A stretch of 64,000 nucleotides of DNA from Bradyrhizobium liaoningense (GTDB lineage Bacteria; Pseudomonadota; Alphaproteobacteria; Rhizobiales; Xanthobacteraceae). Position 1 is the first letter of the stretch, and each line of letters begins with the position of its first letter. The notes below the pieces were generated by a model that made no database searches, was not told the DNA's origin, and saw only the letters and a list, made by a program, of their open reading frames with translations. Location: contig NZ_JAFCJT010000021.1 of assembly GCF_018130785.1 (NCBI RefSeq), forward strand, positions 62,001 through 126,000, in the 5' to 3' direction. Positions 7,624 through 15,648 of this stretch are shown one piece after another. Both the position numbers and the translations under genes were made by a program.

Positions 7624-8871
7624 TCAACCGGCTGTCTTCCGCGTCGCGCGCCCGTAGAGAAGACACAGCAGCGCCAGCAGCACCGCGGCCGAGAGCCCGA
7701 GCGACCAGTGAATGCCGATCGCCGCGCCGAACACCCCGACGGTGATGCCGCTGAAGGCCCGCATCCCGAGGCCGGCCATGTTGTAGAGGCCGACGACCCG
7801 GCCGCGAATGTCGGACGGCGCGTTCAACTGCACCAGCGCCTGCGCCATGGTGTTGAACGACAGCTCGAAAAAGCCCGCAAAGAACAGCAGCACGATCGCA
7901 ACCGGATAGATCCGCACCGAGGCGAAGCCGAGCAGCGCCACGCTCCAGAGCATCGCAAGCGCGATCGCGGTGCGCGGCGTGCCCTTCAGCCGTCCCCAGG
8001 ATTCCAGCGCGATGCCGGCGAGCAGCGCACCGGCCGCGTCAGCCGCGAGCAGCACGCTGTAGGAGACGCCGGGATCGCCGTGGCCGAGGTCGCCGGCAAA
8101 GCCCGGCATCTGGGCGTGATAGGCGTTGCCGATCATGAAGGAGGTGAGGCCGGCAAGCCACGTCATTGCGGTCAGCACCGGCTGGGTCCCGATGGAGCGG
8201 ATGGTCAGCATGATGTCGGCAAGGCCGCGCACGGCGAAGCGCCGCACCGCGACACTCTTGTCGCGCACCGGCGCCCAGAACAGCCACAGCAGCATCGGCA
8301 GGTAGAACAGCGTGTTGAAGATGATGCCGTGCGAGGTGCCGAGCGTCAGCATGATGACGCCGCCGACCGCAGGTCCAACCAGAATGCCGAGATAGCGCGC
8401 CATCGCGTTCAGCCGCACCGCGCTCGGCAGATCGGCGGGGCCGACCAGGTCGTAGAGCAGCAGCTCGTTCGGCGTCTGCCACAGCACGCCCGCGCAGCCG
8501 TGGATCACCAGCAGCAGCATCGCGTGCCACATCTGGATGGTATCGGTGATGAAGAAGAAGCCCCATCCGGCCGAGGCCGCGATGAACAGCAGCATGCCGC
8601 ACTGGATGATGCGGCGCGGATCGACGCGGTCGGCGAGCCCGCCGACCGCGACCGAGAACAGCAGGAACGGCAGCCAGTGCGACAGCACGGCAAAACCGCC
8701 GAGCGTCGGCGAATGGAATTTCTGGAACACCACCCAATAGCTGATCACATGCTCGATGTTGTCAGCCATCATCGCCAGCACGTAGGCGATGAACTGGAGC
8801 CGGTACGTCACCGACTTCATCGCCGCGAACGATCCGGACGCGACAACAGGATTTTGGGGCAGGGGGTTCAA
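7624..8871 (-). CDS. MFS transporter (EntS/DitE-like exporter)
   Basis: A 415-residue protein with about twelve membrane segments. It has the motif GGLADRVDPRR between helices 2 and 3, and the stretch NELLLYDLVGPADLPSAVRLN typical of the enterobactin-exporter-like MFS branch. An efflux role is plausible; the substrate is unknown. The longest form starts at a TTG (8869-8871); an in-frame ATG 51 bp downstream (MKSVTYRL) is the alternative. It lies upstream of the other MFS gene on the same strand and may form an operon with it. Confidence 0.8.
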   Translation of the reverse strand: MNPLPQNPVVASGSFAAMKSVTYRLQFIAYVLAMMADNIEHVISYWVVFQKFHSPTLGGFAVLSHWLPFLLFSVAVGGLADRVDPRRIIQCGMLLFIAASAGWGFFFITDTIQMWHAMLLLVIHGCAGVLWQTPNELLLYDLVGPADLPSAVRLNAMARYLGILVGPAVGGVIMLTLGTSHGIIFNTLFYLPMLLWLFWAPVRDKSVAVRRFAVRGLADIMLTIRSIGTQPVLTAMTWLAGLTSFMIGNAYHAQMPGFAGDLGHGDPGVSYSVLLAADAAGALLAGIALESWGRLKGTPRTAIALAMLWSVALLGFASVRIYPVAIVLLFFAGFFELSFNTMAQALVQLNAPSDIRGRVVGLYNMAGLGMRAFSGITVGVFGAAIGIHWSLGLSAAVLLALLCLLYGRATRKTAG

Positions 8872-8946
8872 GCGATCACCAGGGTGGGACTGTTCGGGCC
8901 TTACACGTTCGCCGCCGGCCGCTCAAGACACTTGGGTGTGTGTCCA

Positions 8947-9004
8947 TAGCCCGCAATCCGGGACCGCCGGCCCCGTATTCCGCAGCGCTCCATGCGGGCT
9001 ACGA
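8947..9004. repeat. Palindromic intergenic repeat, tagcccg family, copy 1
   Basis: Opens tagcccgcaatccggg and closes with the inverted arm ccatgcgggctacga. It shares both arms and the central ggaccgccgg motif with copies at 10346, 13032, 28114 and 29808. The stop codon of the downstream minus-strand hydrolase gene lies inside the right arm. Confidence 0.75.
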
Positions 9005-9811
9005 AGCAGCGCGTCGCGCGATCTCCGTCGCCAGAAACGACCTGACCACCGCAGCAAACTCATCCGGCTTGTCATACGGCAACCCATGGCCCGTATTCGC
9101 GATGACCTCATGGCGGAGGTGCTGATTGAGCCCCTGCAGCTCCCGCGCCGTTTCGACCGAGACAACGCCATTGTCTCCGATGACAAGCAGGCCCGGGGCG
9201 GCAATGGCTTCGACAAGCTCGCGATAATCCGGATTCGGCGGCGTGAGCACCTCGAAGGCGCTGATCTCCGTCCGCAGCCGCGCATCGATGATCAGGTCAA
9301 GCAATTCGGATGAGCGGTGCGGATGCCGCCGCCGGGCCTCGGCCAGCGCCTCGTCCCTGTCCCGAGCGAGAAGCCGGCGATGCTGCTCGGCGACGTCGCT
9401 CCGGTAAACCTCGCGCTGGCGCTCCGGTGCCAGGAAAGTCGGATCGGCGAGGATAACGCTGCGAATGGCCGTGCCCATCTCGCTCGCAACCACGGCGGCG
9501 GTCATGCCACCCATGGAATGGCCGAGCAGGATCGGGGCAGTCAGCCCGAGCGCGTCAATGAGGCCGATGACGTCGTCTGCGAGATCGCGGTACAGGTACC
9601 CGCCGGACGGTGCGCTCGACGCGCCATGTCCTCTCGCAGAGGGCATGATGACGTCGTAGCCGTCCTCGAGAGCGCGCGCCAACGGTGTCCAGCAGGCGCC
9701 GCTTCCGGTCAGACCATGCAGCGCAATGAGCGCAGGCTTGTCGTCCCCGGTCCGCAAATAATGGATGTCGATGCCATTTGCCGCGCAGGTTCGGCTCGTC
9801 CAGTTTGTCAT
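8999..9811 (-). CDS. Alpha/beta hydrolase
   Basis: A 270-residue alpha/beta-hydrolase-fold protein. Visible elements are the oxyanion HG dipeptide in ALHGLTGS, the nucleophile elbow GHSMGG, the acid in GDNGVV and the catalytic His in TGHGLPYD. Substrate specificity (esterase, lactonase or C-C hydrolase) cannot be inferred. ATG 9811 (MTNWTSRTCAANG) is preferred over a TTG two codons upstream. The C-terminus reads into a palindromic repeat. Confidence 0.8.
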   Translation of the reverse strand: MTNWTSRTCAANGIDIHYLRTGDDKPALIALHGLTGSGACWTPLARALEDGYDVIMPSARGHGASSAPSGGYLYRDLADDVIGLIDALGLTAPILLGHSMGGMTAAVVASEMGTAIRSVILADPTFLAPERQREVYRSDVAEQHRRLLARDRDEALAEARRRHPHRSSELLDLIIDARLRTEISAFEVLTPPNPDYRELVEAIAAPGLLVIGDNGVVSVETARELQGLNQHLRHEVIANTGHGLPYDKPDEFAAVVRSFLATEIARRAAS

Positions 9812-9848
9812 TCGCAACGACTGTCAAAGAATCAACGCCGCCGCCATC

Positions 9849-10328
9849 TTACCCCAGCGTCTTGACGTACACCGCATACGGCACGCCCAAAATATCCGGC
9901 GCCTCGCGAACCCTGGTAAACCCCATCCGCAGATACATCGGCAGCGCGACCGTCATGATCGGCGTCGTATGCAGGGCAATGGCCGGAGACCGGTCGCGCT
10001 CGGCGCGGCGCAGGCATTCTTCGGTCAATTGCCGGCCGATGCCCTTGCCGCGCGCGGCGGGATCGACCACCAGCATGCGGATCACCGGCCAGGCCGGATC
10101 GAAGAACGCCGCCTTCGGTGCTTGCGGACCGACATAGGCGACGGCGCCGACGATCTGGCCGCCATCTTCGGCGACGATGATCTCGCCGGTTTTGGCAAGC
10201 TCCGGCATCTTTGCGACATGGGTCGTGAATAGTGGCCAGTCGGAATAGTCCTGCTCGAATTGCGCGAAAGCCGCGAGAGCGACGCGCACGATCGCTTCCG
10301 CATCCGTCGGCTGATAGTCACGCAGCAT
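9849..10328 (-). CDS. GNAT-family N-acetyltransferase
   Basis: A 159-residue protein starting MLRDYQPTDAEAIVRVA. The acetyl-CoA pyrophosphate loop is seen in VDPAARGKGIGRQL (V-x-x-x-x-R-G-x-G-I-G), followed by the helix and a C-terminal YLRMGFTRV typical of GNATs. The substrate is unknown. The open frame upstream of 10328 is repeat-derived and not part of the protein. Confidence 0.8.
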   Translation of the reverse strand: MLRDYQPTDAEAIVRVALAAFAQFEQDYSDWPLFTTHVAKMPELAKTGEIIVAEDGGQIVGAVAYVGPQAPKAAFFDPAWPVIRMLVVDPAARGKGIGRQLTEECLRRAERDRSPAIALHTTPIMTVALPMYLRMGFTRVREAPDILGVPYAVYVKTLG

Positions 10329-10345
10329 CGGCGTTGCCCTTGCTC

Positions 10346-10400
10346 GTAGCCCGGATGGAGCGCTGCGAAATCCGGGGCCGGCGGTCCCGCGACGAGGCTG
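10346..10400. repeat. Partial copy of the gtagcccgg palindromic repeat, copy 2
   Basis: The left arm gtagcccggatggagcgctg and the centre ccggggccggcggtcccg match the other copies. The complementary right arm is missing or replaced by unrelated sequence, so this is a half element. It lies 18 bp upstream of a GNAT start. Confidence 0.65.
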
Positions 10401-10631
10401 TTCGCCTGGCACGACCGCGCATCTTACAGACTATTTGCGGTTGTTCGTGTCGTCACTATTGACACTTTGCGTTCGGAACGCCACCTTTCTCTCCGGTAGA
10501 TACGACCTGCCGCTTGCACCCTCTACGGGATGGTGAACGTATCGCACGCATCGTCTTGGCCCCTTTGCCGAACAACGGGCCAGCAACGCAAGCACTGGCT
10601 TTTCCGAATTGTTCAAGCAAAGGAGTAAGCC

Positions 10632-11258
10632 ATGCGCGACTTCCGCGATGCCAAAGCCATGGCGCAAACGCTGCGCGCCTCCCTCGTCTCCAAAGGTCTC
10701 AAGATATCGGTTGCCGAAAGCCTCGAACTGACCGCCGAGTTGTTTGGCTTGGCTGACTGGAACACGCTTGCTGCCGCCATTCGACGCGGAACGTCAGCGC
10801 CCGAGCCAGCGGCGCGTGCAAGTATCAAATGGCCTTCGGGATTTACGCGCGAGCTTGAGCAGACCCTGAACAGGGCCATCACCTACGCCACTGCGCGAAA
10901 GCACGAGTTCGCGACGCTGGAACACCTCCTGTTGGCGCTGCTGGACGATCCGGATGCCTCAGGGGTGATGAAGGCCAACGAAGTCGATCTCGAAGCCCTG
11001 AGGCGAACCACAACCGCCTATATCGACGACAAGCTGAGCACCTGGGTGATGATCAAGGATGGGCGCGATACGACGCCGACGGTCGCGTTTCGACGCGTGG
11101 TGCATCGTGCGCAGATACGCGGCCTGAAACGCGAAACGAGCGGATTGGATGTGCTGGCCACCATGTTCGGTGAAAGTGCAAGTCCTGCGGTCCGGCTCCT
11201 GAGCGAGCAGGGCATGACCGGCGAACGTCTAGAGAGCGTTCCTCCTCGTGCAAATTGA
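10632..11258 (+). CDS. Stand-alone Clp N-terminal domain protein with Glyoxalase_8-type N-terminus
   Basis: A 208-residue protein. Residues about 1-55 (KAMAQTLRASLVSKGLKI ... ELFGLADWNTLAAAI) match the small 'glyoxalase-related' domain. Residues about 65-205 form a double Clp_N repeat (FTRELEQTLNRAITYATA, FATLEHLLLALLDDP ... LDVLATMFGESASPAVRLL), the substrate/adaptor-binding part of ClpA/ClpB. No AAA+ ATPase module follows, so it cannot unfold proteins itself. It may act as an adaptor, decoy or ClpS-like competitor (inference). AAGGAG 8 nt before ATG 10632 sets the start. Monocistronic. Confidence 0.75.
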   Translation: MRDFRDAKAMAQTLRASLVSKGLKISVAESLELTAELFGLADWNTLAAAIRRGTSAPEPAARASIKWPSGFTRELEQTLNRAITYATARKHEFATLEHLLLALLDDPDASGVMKANEVDLEALRRTTTAYIDDKLSTWVMIKDGRDTTPTVAFRRVVHRAQIRGLKRETSGLDVLATMFGESASPAVRLLSEQGMTGERLESVPPRAN

Positions 11259-11381
11259 GCGGAGCAGACCTGCTCGGGCGCTTGAGGCGCGCGCTCGAGT
11301 ATTTCCAAGATCGCATGGCTGTCATAGGCTGATCCGAGCCCGCACCATCAATTATAACAGACGGGCAGCGAGGAAACAGCA

Positions 11382-12533
11382 ATGGACCAGATCCGCGTCT
11401 GCACTCACGCAGGGCCGGGCTCGGAGCCCGTCATCAAGACCGTGCCATGGCCGAAGGTCGGCAAGAAGGCCGCGCTGATCAAGGTCGGCGCCTGCGGTGT
11501 CTGCGGCACCGATCTGCATATCCTGAAAGGTCACTGGCCGAGGCCATTGCCCTGGCCGTTCACGCTGGGCCACGAGCTCGGCGGAATCATCGTCGAATGC
11601 GGCGAGGAGTTTACCGAGGATTTCATGAGCAAACCGCTGAAGGTCGGCTCGAAGGTGATGATCCCGCGGCTGATGCCCTGCGGCCACTGCTATTACTGCA
11701 TCCACTATCCGCAGACCGCCAACAAGTGCCTGACGCCGGTCTATTACGGCCGCTATCTCGGCTTCGACAAGGCGCCTCACATGTGGGGCGGCTGGGCCGA
11801 ATATGTCTATGTCGATCTCGATATGCTGCCGGGCACCAAGATCTACAAGCTGCCCGACGACATGTCGCTGCGGCTGGGCGCGCTGTCGGAGCCGCTGACG
11901 TCCTGTATCCGCGCCTTCAACCGCGCCAGCCGCGCCGGCGGCTTCAGTTGGGGCGATACTGTGGTGATCCAGGGCTCGGGCCCGATCGGCATTCTCGCTG
12001 TCGCGGCCGCAAAGGAGATGGGGGCAGGGCGCGTGATCTGCGTCGGCGCGCCGGAGGAGCCGCGCCTCAAGCTCGCGCGCGAGTTCGGCGCGGAGACGAC
12101 GGTGAACATCGAGGAGATCAAATTGCCGCAAGACCGCATCGCCCGTGTGCGCGAGATCGTCGGCGGCTTCGGCGCCGATCTCGTGATGGATTGCTCGGGT
12201 CATCCGACCGCCGGCCCCGAGGGCATCGAGATGCTGCGCGACGGCGGCACCTATGTCGAGATGGGCCAGTTCACCGACGCCGGCTCGATCGAGACCTCCT
12301 GGCACCGCATCTGCACCAAGGATCTCAACGTGCTGGGATCCTGGGGTTTTACCGGCAACGATCTGCCGCTCGGCGTCGACATGCTCTACCGCACGGCTGG
12401 CAAATATCCCTGGCTGAAGATGCAGACGATCTATCCCTTCACGGAGGAGGGCGTTGCGCAGGCGGTCAAGGACGCGATGGCGATGAAGACGGTGAAATCG
12501 ACCATCGTGCCGTGGCCGGAGCTTGTGGAATAG
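11382..12533 (+). CDS. Zinc-dependent medium-chain alcohol/polyol dehydrogenase
   Basis: A 383-residue MDR-family protein. Catalytic zinc ligands are Cys41 (ACGVCGTDLH) and His64-Glu65 (LGHELGG). The structural zinc lobe has Cys100, 103, 106 and 116 (PCGHCYYC ... NKC). The Rossmann motif is GSGPIGILA near residue 195. This fits sorbitol/threonine-dehydrogenase-like NAD(P)-dependent oxidoreductases; the substrate is unknown. It overlaps the regulatory window of a DUF5680 gene starting 3 bp after its stop, implying translational coupling. Confidence 0.85.
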   Translation: MDQIRVCTHAGPGSEPVIKTVPWPKVGKKAALIKVGACGVCGTDLHILKGHWPRPLPWPFTLGHELGGIIVECGEEFTEDFMSKPLKVGSKVMIPRLMPCGHCYYCIHYPQTANKCLTPVYYGRYLGFDKAPHMWGGWAEYVYVDLDMLPGTKIYKLPDDMSLRLGALSEPLTSCIRAFNRASRAGGFSWGDTVVIQGSGPIGILAVAAAKEMGAGRVICVGAPEEPRLKLAREFGAETTVNIEEIKLPQDRIARVREIVGGFGADLVMDCSGHPTAGPEGIEMLRDGGTYVEMGQFTDAGSIETSWHRICTKDLNVLGSWGFTGNDLPLGVDMLYRTAGKYPWLKMQTIYPFTEEGVAQAVKDAMAMKTVKSTIVPWPELVE

Positions 12534-12536
12534 CCG

Positions 12537-13019
12537 ATGCCGTCCGCCCCCCACGATCTCGCAACGTTTCTGGTCGAAGCCAAGCGGCGCACCTATGCGG
12601 GGCTGGACGACGACGCGACCGTGGCCGCGCCGCTGCTCGCCGGCTCAAAACAGCTCGAGCATCGCGCGCCGCCTTATGCCTATCGCGATATCTATTTCGG
12701 GATGGGATTTTTCGTTGGCCAAGAGACCGTGTCGCGGGATGACCGCGTCATCTGGTCGATGAGCTACAGCGGCGGCGCCCGCGCGGACATTGCGGATCAG
12801 TCCACGCTGCTCGAGATCTACAAATTCCTGCGCCAGGCGCTGCTTGGTGTGAGCGTCGAGGAGCCTTATCGGGGACCGCGCCTGTTCGAGCAGAGCGGCA
12901 TGACTTACCGCAACGAGGTCGAAGGTACGCTCGATCGCTTCCACGGCATCGAGACGATCGCGCGGCATGATGGCGCGCTGCTGTACGAGCTGCGCTATAG
13001 CGGTGGTTTGCTGCGATAA
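12537..13019 (+). CDS. DUF5680 domain protein
   Basis: A 160-residue protein with the features of DUF5680: FLVEAKRRTYAG at the N-terminus, LLAGSKQLEH, YAYRDIYFGMGFFVGQETV, VIWSMSYSGG and a C-terminal Y-E-L-R-Y-S-G-G. The family is often fused to XRE regulators; here it stands alone. Function unknown. ATG 12537 follows the dehydrogenase stop (12531-12533) by three bases, so the two are probably cotranscribed. Confidence 0.7.
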   Translation: MPSAPHDLATFLVEAKRRTYAGLDDDATVAAPLLAGSKQLEHRAPPYAYRDIYFGMGFFVGQETVSRDDRVIWSMSYSGGARADIADQSTLLEIYKFLRQALLGVSVEEPYRGPRLFEQSGMTYRNEVEGTLDRFHGIETIARHDGALLYELRYSGGLLR

Positions 13020-13031
13020 TCCTTGAACCTT

Positions 13032-13104
13032 GTAGCCCGGATGGAGCGCAGCGCAATTCGGGGCCGCCGGTCCCGCATTCCGTTTCGCTCGATGCGGGCT
13101 ACGA
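13032..13104. repeat. Palindromic repeat, gtagcccgg family, copy 3
   Basis: A full copy: left arm gtagcccggatggagcgcag, centre ggggccgccggtcccgca, right arm tcgatgcgggctacga. The arms pair imperfectly into a long hairpin. It sits between the DUF5680 and VOC genes. Confidence 0.8.
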
Positions 13105-13129
13105 GCCTGAGTTTGGAATGAGGGCCACG

Positions 13130-13546
13130 ATGACCGACGAACCTGACCCGCGCACCCGCTCGCCATTCCGCGCTATCCGCGCGATCGACTACACCGTCAT
13201 CTTCGTGCGCGACATGGCAGCGATGCGCCGGTTCTACGAGGACGTTCTCGCCTTTCCGCTGCTGCGCGAGCTCTCGCCGAACTGGATCGAGTACGGCCTG
13301 GGCGGCAATACACTGGCGCTGGCGCGACCGAGCCGGACCGCGGCCGACGTGCCGACGCCGGCGGGCAGCGCCTCGCTGCAACTGGCCTTCAAGGTGTCCG
13401 CGGCCGAGGTCGATCAATGTGCCGATGAACTGGTGCGGCAGGGCGTGGCGCTGCTGTCACCGCCGACGAACCAAACGTTCGGGCATCGGACCCTGTTCTT
13501 TCGCGATCCCGACGGCAATTTGCTGGAGGTCTATGCCGAGATCTGA
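13130..13546 (+). CDS. VOC/glyoxalase-fold protein
   Basis: A 138-residue protein with two betaalphabetabetabeta units: AIDYTVIFVRDMAAMRRFYED at the start and HRTLFFRDPDGNLLEVYAEI at the end, where the Glu of LLEVY is the usual metal ligand. Members include glyoxalases, dioxygenases and fosfomycin-resistance proteins; no specific activity can be assigned. ATG 13130 is chosen because AGGG lies just upstream; ATG 13118 is the alternative. Confidence 0.75.
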   Translation: MTDEPDPRTRSPFRAIRAIDYTVIFVRDMAAMRRFYEDVLAFPLLRELSPNWIEYGLGGNTLALARPSRTAADVPTPAGSASLQLAFKVSAAEVDQCADELVRQGVALLSPPTNQTFGHRTLFFRDPDGNLLEVYAEI

Positions 13547-13641
13547 GGCGCCCAAAAAGTTCCATCGGGAATCCCCGATCTATCCATGCTAAGGTGAAAC
13601 TTAGGCCCAGGTTCCGGCTTTCACTTTACGGGAGAGGTATC

Positions 13642-14154
13642 GTGAAGCGAATCCTGAAACCCGTTACTTACATCCTGGCGGCGATCTACTTTCTGGTGGA
13701 TGCGGTCTTCATGGCCGTGGCCAGGCCAATAGCGCGCTGGATCGGGCGGCATTTCGAATTCAAGTGGTTGCGCGCCTGGATCAGGTCGCTGCCCCCTTAT
13801 CCCTCGCTCGCCCTGTTTTCCGTGCCCGTGATCATTCTGGAGCCGATCAAGCCGGTGGCGGCCTACCTCGCCGCAACGGGTCAGGTCGTGAGCGCCGCCG
13901 TGACTTTCGTCGTCGGCGAATTGCTCAAGCTCGTGCTGGTCGAACGCCTGTTCCATCTCACGCGCGACAAGCTGATGCGGATTCCGGCGTTCGCCTGGGC
14001 GTACGGCAAGTTCTCCGAGGTGAAGGCGTGGCTGCAGGCAACGGAAGCCTGGCGCGCCATCCGCGCCCTGAGCCGCGCGGCGCGGGACACTGTTGTACGG
14101 GCGAGAGCAAGGCTGGTCGGCGGCTTCACCAAGCTGGCAGCCTCCAAGGACTAG
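13642..14154 (+). CDS. Predicted membrane protein, hypothetical
   Basis: A 170-residue protein starting at GTG 13642, preceded by GGGAGAGG. Hydrophobic segments occur at about residues 8-27 (TYILAAIYFLVDAVFMAVA), 50-70 (SLALFSVPVIILEPI) and 75-100. The C-terminal third is basic and alanine-rich (ALSRAARDTVVRARARLVGG). It resembles conserved rhizobial membrane proteins of unknown function. Confidence 0.6.
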   Translation: MKRILKPVTYILAAIYFLVDAVFMAVARPIARWIGRHFEFKWLRAWIRSLPPYPSLALFSVPVIILEPIKPVAAYLAATGQVVSAAVTFVVGELLKLVLVERLFHLTRDKLMRIPAFAWAYGKFSEVKAWLQATEAWRAIRALSRAARDTVVRARARLVGGFTKLAASKD

Positions 14155-14186
14155 GGTCGCGCCGGGAAGGACGAGGGTCGCGCCGG
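14153..14186. repeat. Short direct repeat after the membrane-protein gene
   Basis: The 13-mer agggtcgcgccgg occurs at 14153-14165 and 14174-14186, a 21-bp period, beginning at the stop codon of the preceding gene. Confidence 0.6.
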
Positions 14187-14198
14187 AGGCGTTGTCCT

Positions 14199-14552
14199 CT
14201 ATGCGAGCTTGCGTGCTGCGGCGGTGGCCTTGTCGCCCGTGTTCGGCGTGCCGGTGGGCTCGATGAGCAGGAGGTGAACCTCCTCGCGTGCCACCGGGCG
14301 ATGCTCGACCCCTTTGGGCACGACATAGAGTTCGCGCGGGCCGAGCGTCACCGTCCGGTCCCGCAATTCGATGTCGAGACTGCCTTTCAGGACGAGAAAG
14401 AAATCGTCGGTGTCGTCATGCTTGTGCCAGGTGAACTCGCCCTTCACCTTCACCACCATCACGTCGCAATCGTTGAAGGTCGTGACCGTGCGCGGCGACC
14501 AATAGTCTTGAAAGGTCGCGAGTTTGTCGGCAAGCGATATGCTGTCGGCCAT
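14199..14552 (-). CDS. Small cupin protein
   Basis: A 117-residue single-domain cupin. Motif 1 is FTWHKHDDTDDFFLVLKG (two His, an Asp/Glu position and the Gly) and motif 2 is LYVVPKGVEHRPVA with the second metal His. Family members bind a divalent metal and act as isomerases, dioxygenases or sensory proteins; the role is unknown. It converges with the preceding membrane-protein gene. Confidence 0.75.
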   Translation of the reverse strand: MADSISLADKLATFQDYWSPRTVTTFNDCDVMVVKVKGEFTWHKHDDTDDFFLVLKGSLDIELRDRTVTLGPRELYVVPKGVEHRPVAREEVHLLLIEPTGTPNTGDKATAAARKLA

Positions 14553-14645
14553 GTTTCACCCGTTGCTGTCTCGTGAGGCTCGATTTGGGATCCGACGGTC
14601 GGCGCGGCAAGAGCTGTATCCGTCAACCGGTCGTTCTGGCTCCGG

Positions 14646-15386
14646 CTATTCGACATGTCCAGACAACAAGGCCTGCGCCCATTCCGGACGGTTGTTGGCG
14701 AGTGCACGCGCCGACGCGGACTCCCAGTCATAATCCAGGGCCAAGAGTTCGACCTGCCAGCCTCTCTTTCGTTTCGTGAGTACCGCATACCGAGCGTGAG
14801 GCGAGCGGTGTTCCAGGTTTGAGGCAAAAGGAATGTCCGCGAACACCGGGCAACCAACACTACCGGGATTAAGAACCAGACACTCGTTCGGACCGTGAAC
14901 GACCGCCTGGCGGTGGCTGTGACCGCACAGGATCACGCGAGCCGTCGGCTCACTCGCGAGGCGCGTTGCCAGCACGTCGCGGCGCGCCGGCACAAAGCGG
15001 CGGTCGTCGAGCGCTTCTTCCATCAGGCACGTTGTATCGTCGCTGGGCGTGCCGTGGCAGGCCAAAATCCCGTCTTCCAGCCGCAGTTGCGCAGGCAAAC
15101 TGTGGAGTGCGAGACGTTGCTCCGCAGTCAATGCGTTGCGCGCAAACCGACCTGCCGACGAAAGCCGGTCCTCTGGAAACTCCTCAATCCAGCGGTCATG
15201 GTTTCCACGTACAGTCGGTAACGACAACGATTGGAGTGCTTCAAAAGTTTCTCTCGGCCACAAAGGGCTGGTGACGCAATCGCCCAGATTGACGGTGCTA
15301 TCGACGCCACGCGTCTTGATGTCGGCCAGCACAGCCTCCAAAGCAGCAAGGTTGCCGTGAACGTCGGAAATGACTGCCAGTCGCAT
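14646..15386 (-). CDS. Calcineurin-like metallophosphoesterase (YfcE/MJ0936-like)
   Basis: A 246-residue protein starting MRLAVISDVHGNLAALEAV. The five phosphoesterase blocks are visible: DVH (Asp8, His10), NLGDCV, RGNHD, ACHGTP and CGHSHRQ. Two metal ions and a broad phosphodiesterase activity are expected for this family. The start at 15386 is chosen because the conserved DxH strand begins there; the upstream open frame lacks conserved features. Confidence 0.85.
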   Translation of the reverse strand: MRLAVISDVHGNLAALEAVLADIKTRGVDSTVNLGDCVTSPLWPRETFEALQSLSLPTVRGNHDRWIEEFPEDRLSSAGRFARNALTAEQRLALHSLPAQLRLEDGILACHGTPSDDTTCLMEEALDDRRFVPARRDVLATRLASEPTARVILCGHSHRQAVVHGPNECLVLNPGSVGCPVFADIPFASNLEHRSPHARYAVLTKRKRGWQVELLALDYDWESASARALANNRPEWAQALLSGHVE

Positions 15387-15648
15387 CGTTGTGCTCCCAC
15401 TCCACCTCGGCCTGAGACCTGGCCCAATTGTGCCGAGGTTAATTGAGGTGGCCGCAAAAATCCGCTGCAACCTTCAGGCGCGGTGCTTTCTGCCAAGCCA
15501 TGCATCATAGGCATGGTGATTTCAGAGCACTTGGCGTAAAGAGCGCCCTGATCACATCCGGCGTGCGGCCGGGCCGTTTGCCGCGCACGCAACTCAGGTC
15601 CGCCGGTTCACCGTTCCGCGCCTGACATTAACCAAGGTTCTCCATCCC

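Noticed and set aside
10459..10490. TTGACA hexamer upstream of the Clp_N gene as a possible -35 box.
   Set aside because: No acceptable -10 hexamer lies 16-18 bp downstream, so no promoter was called.
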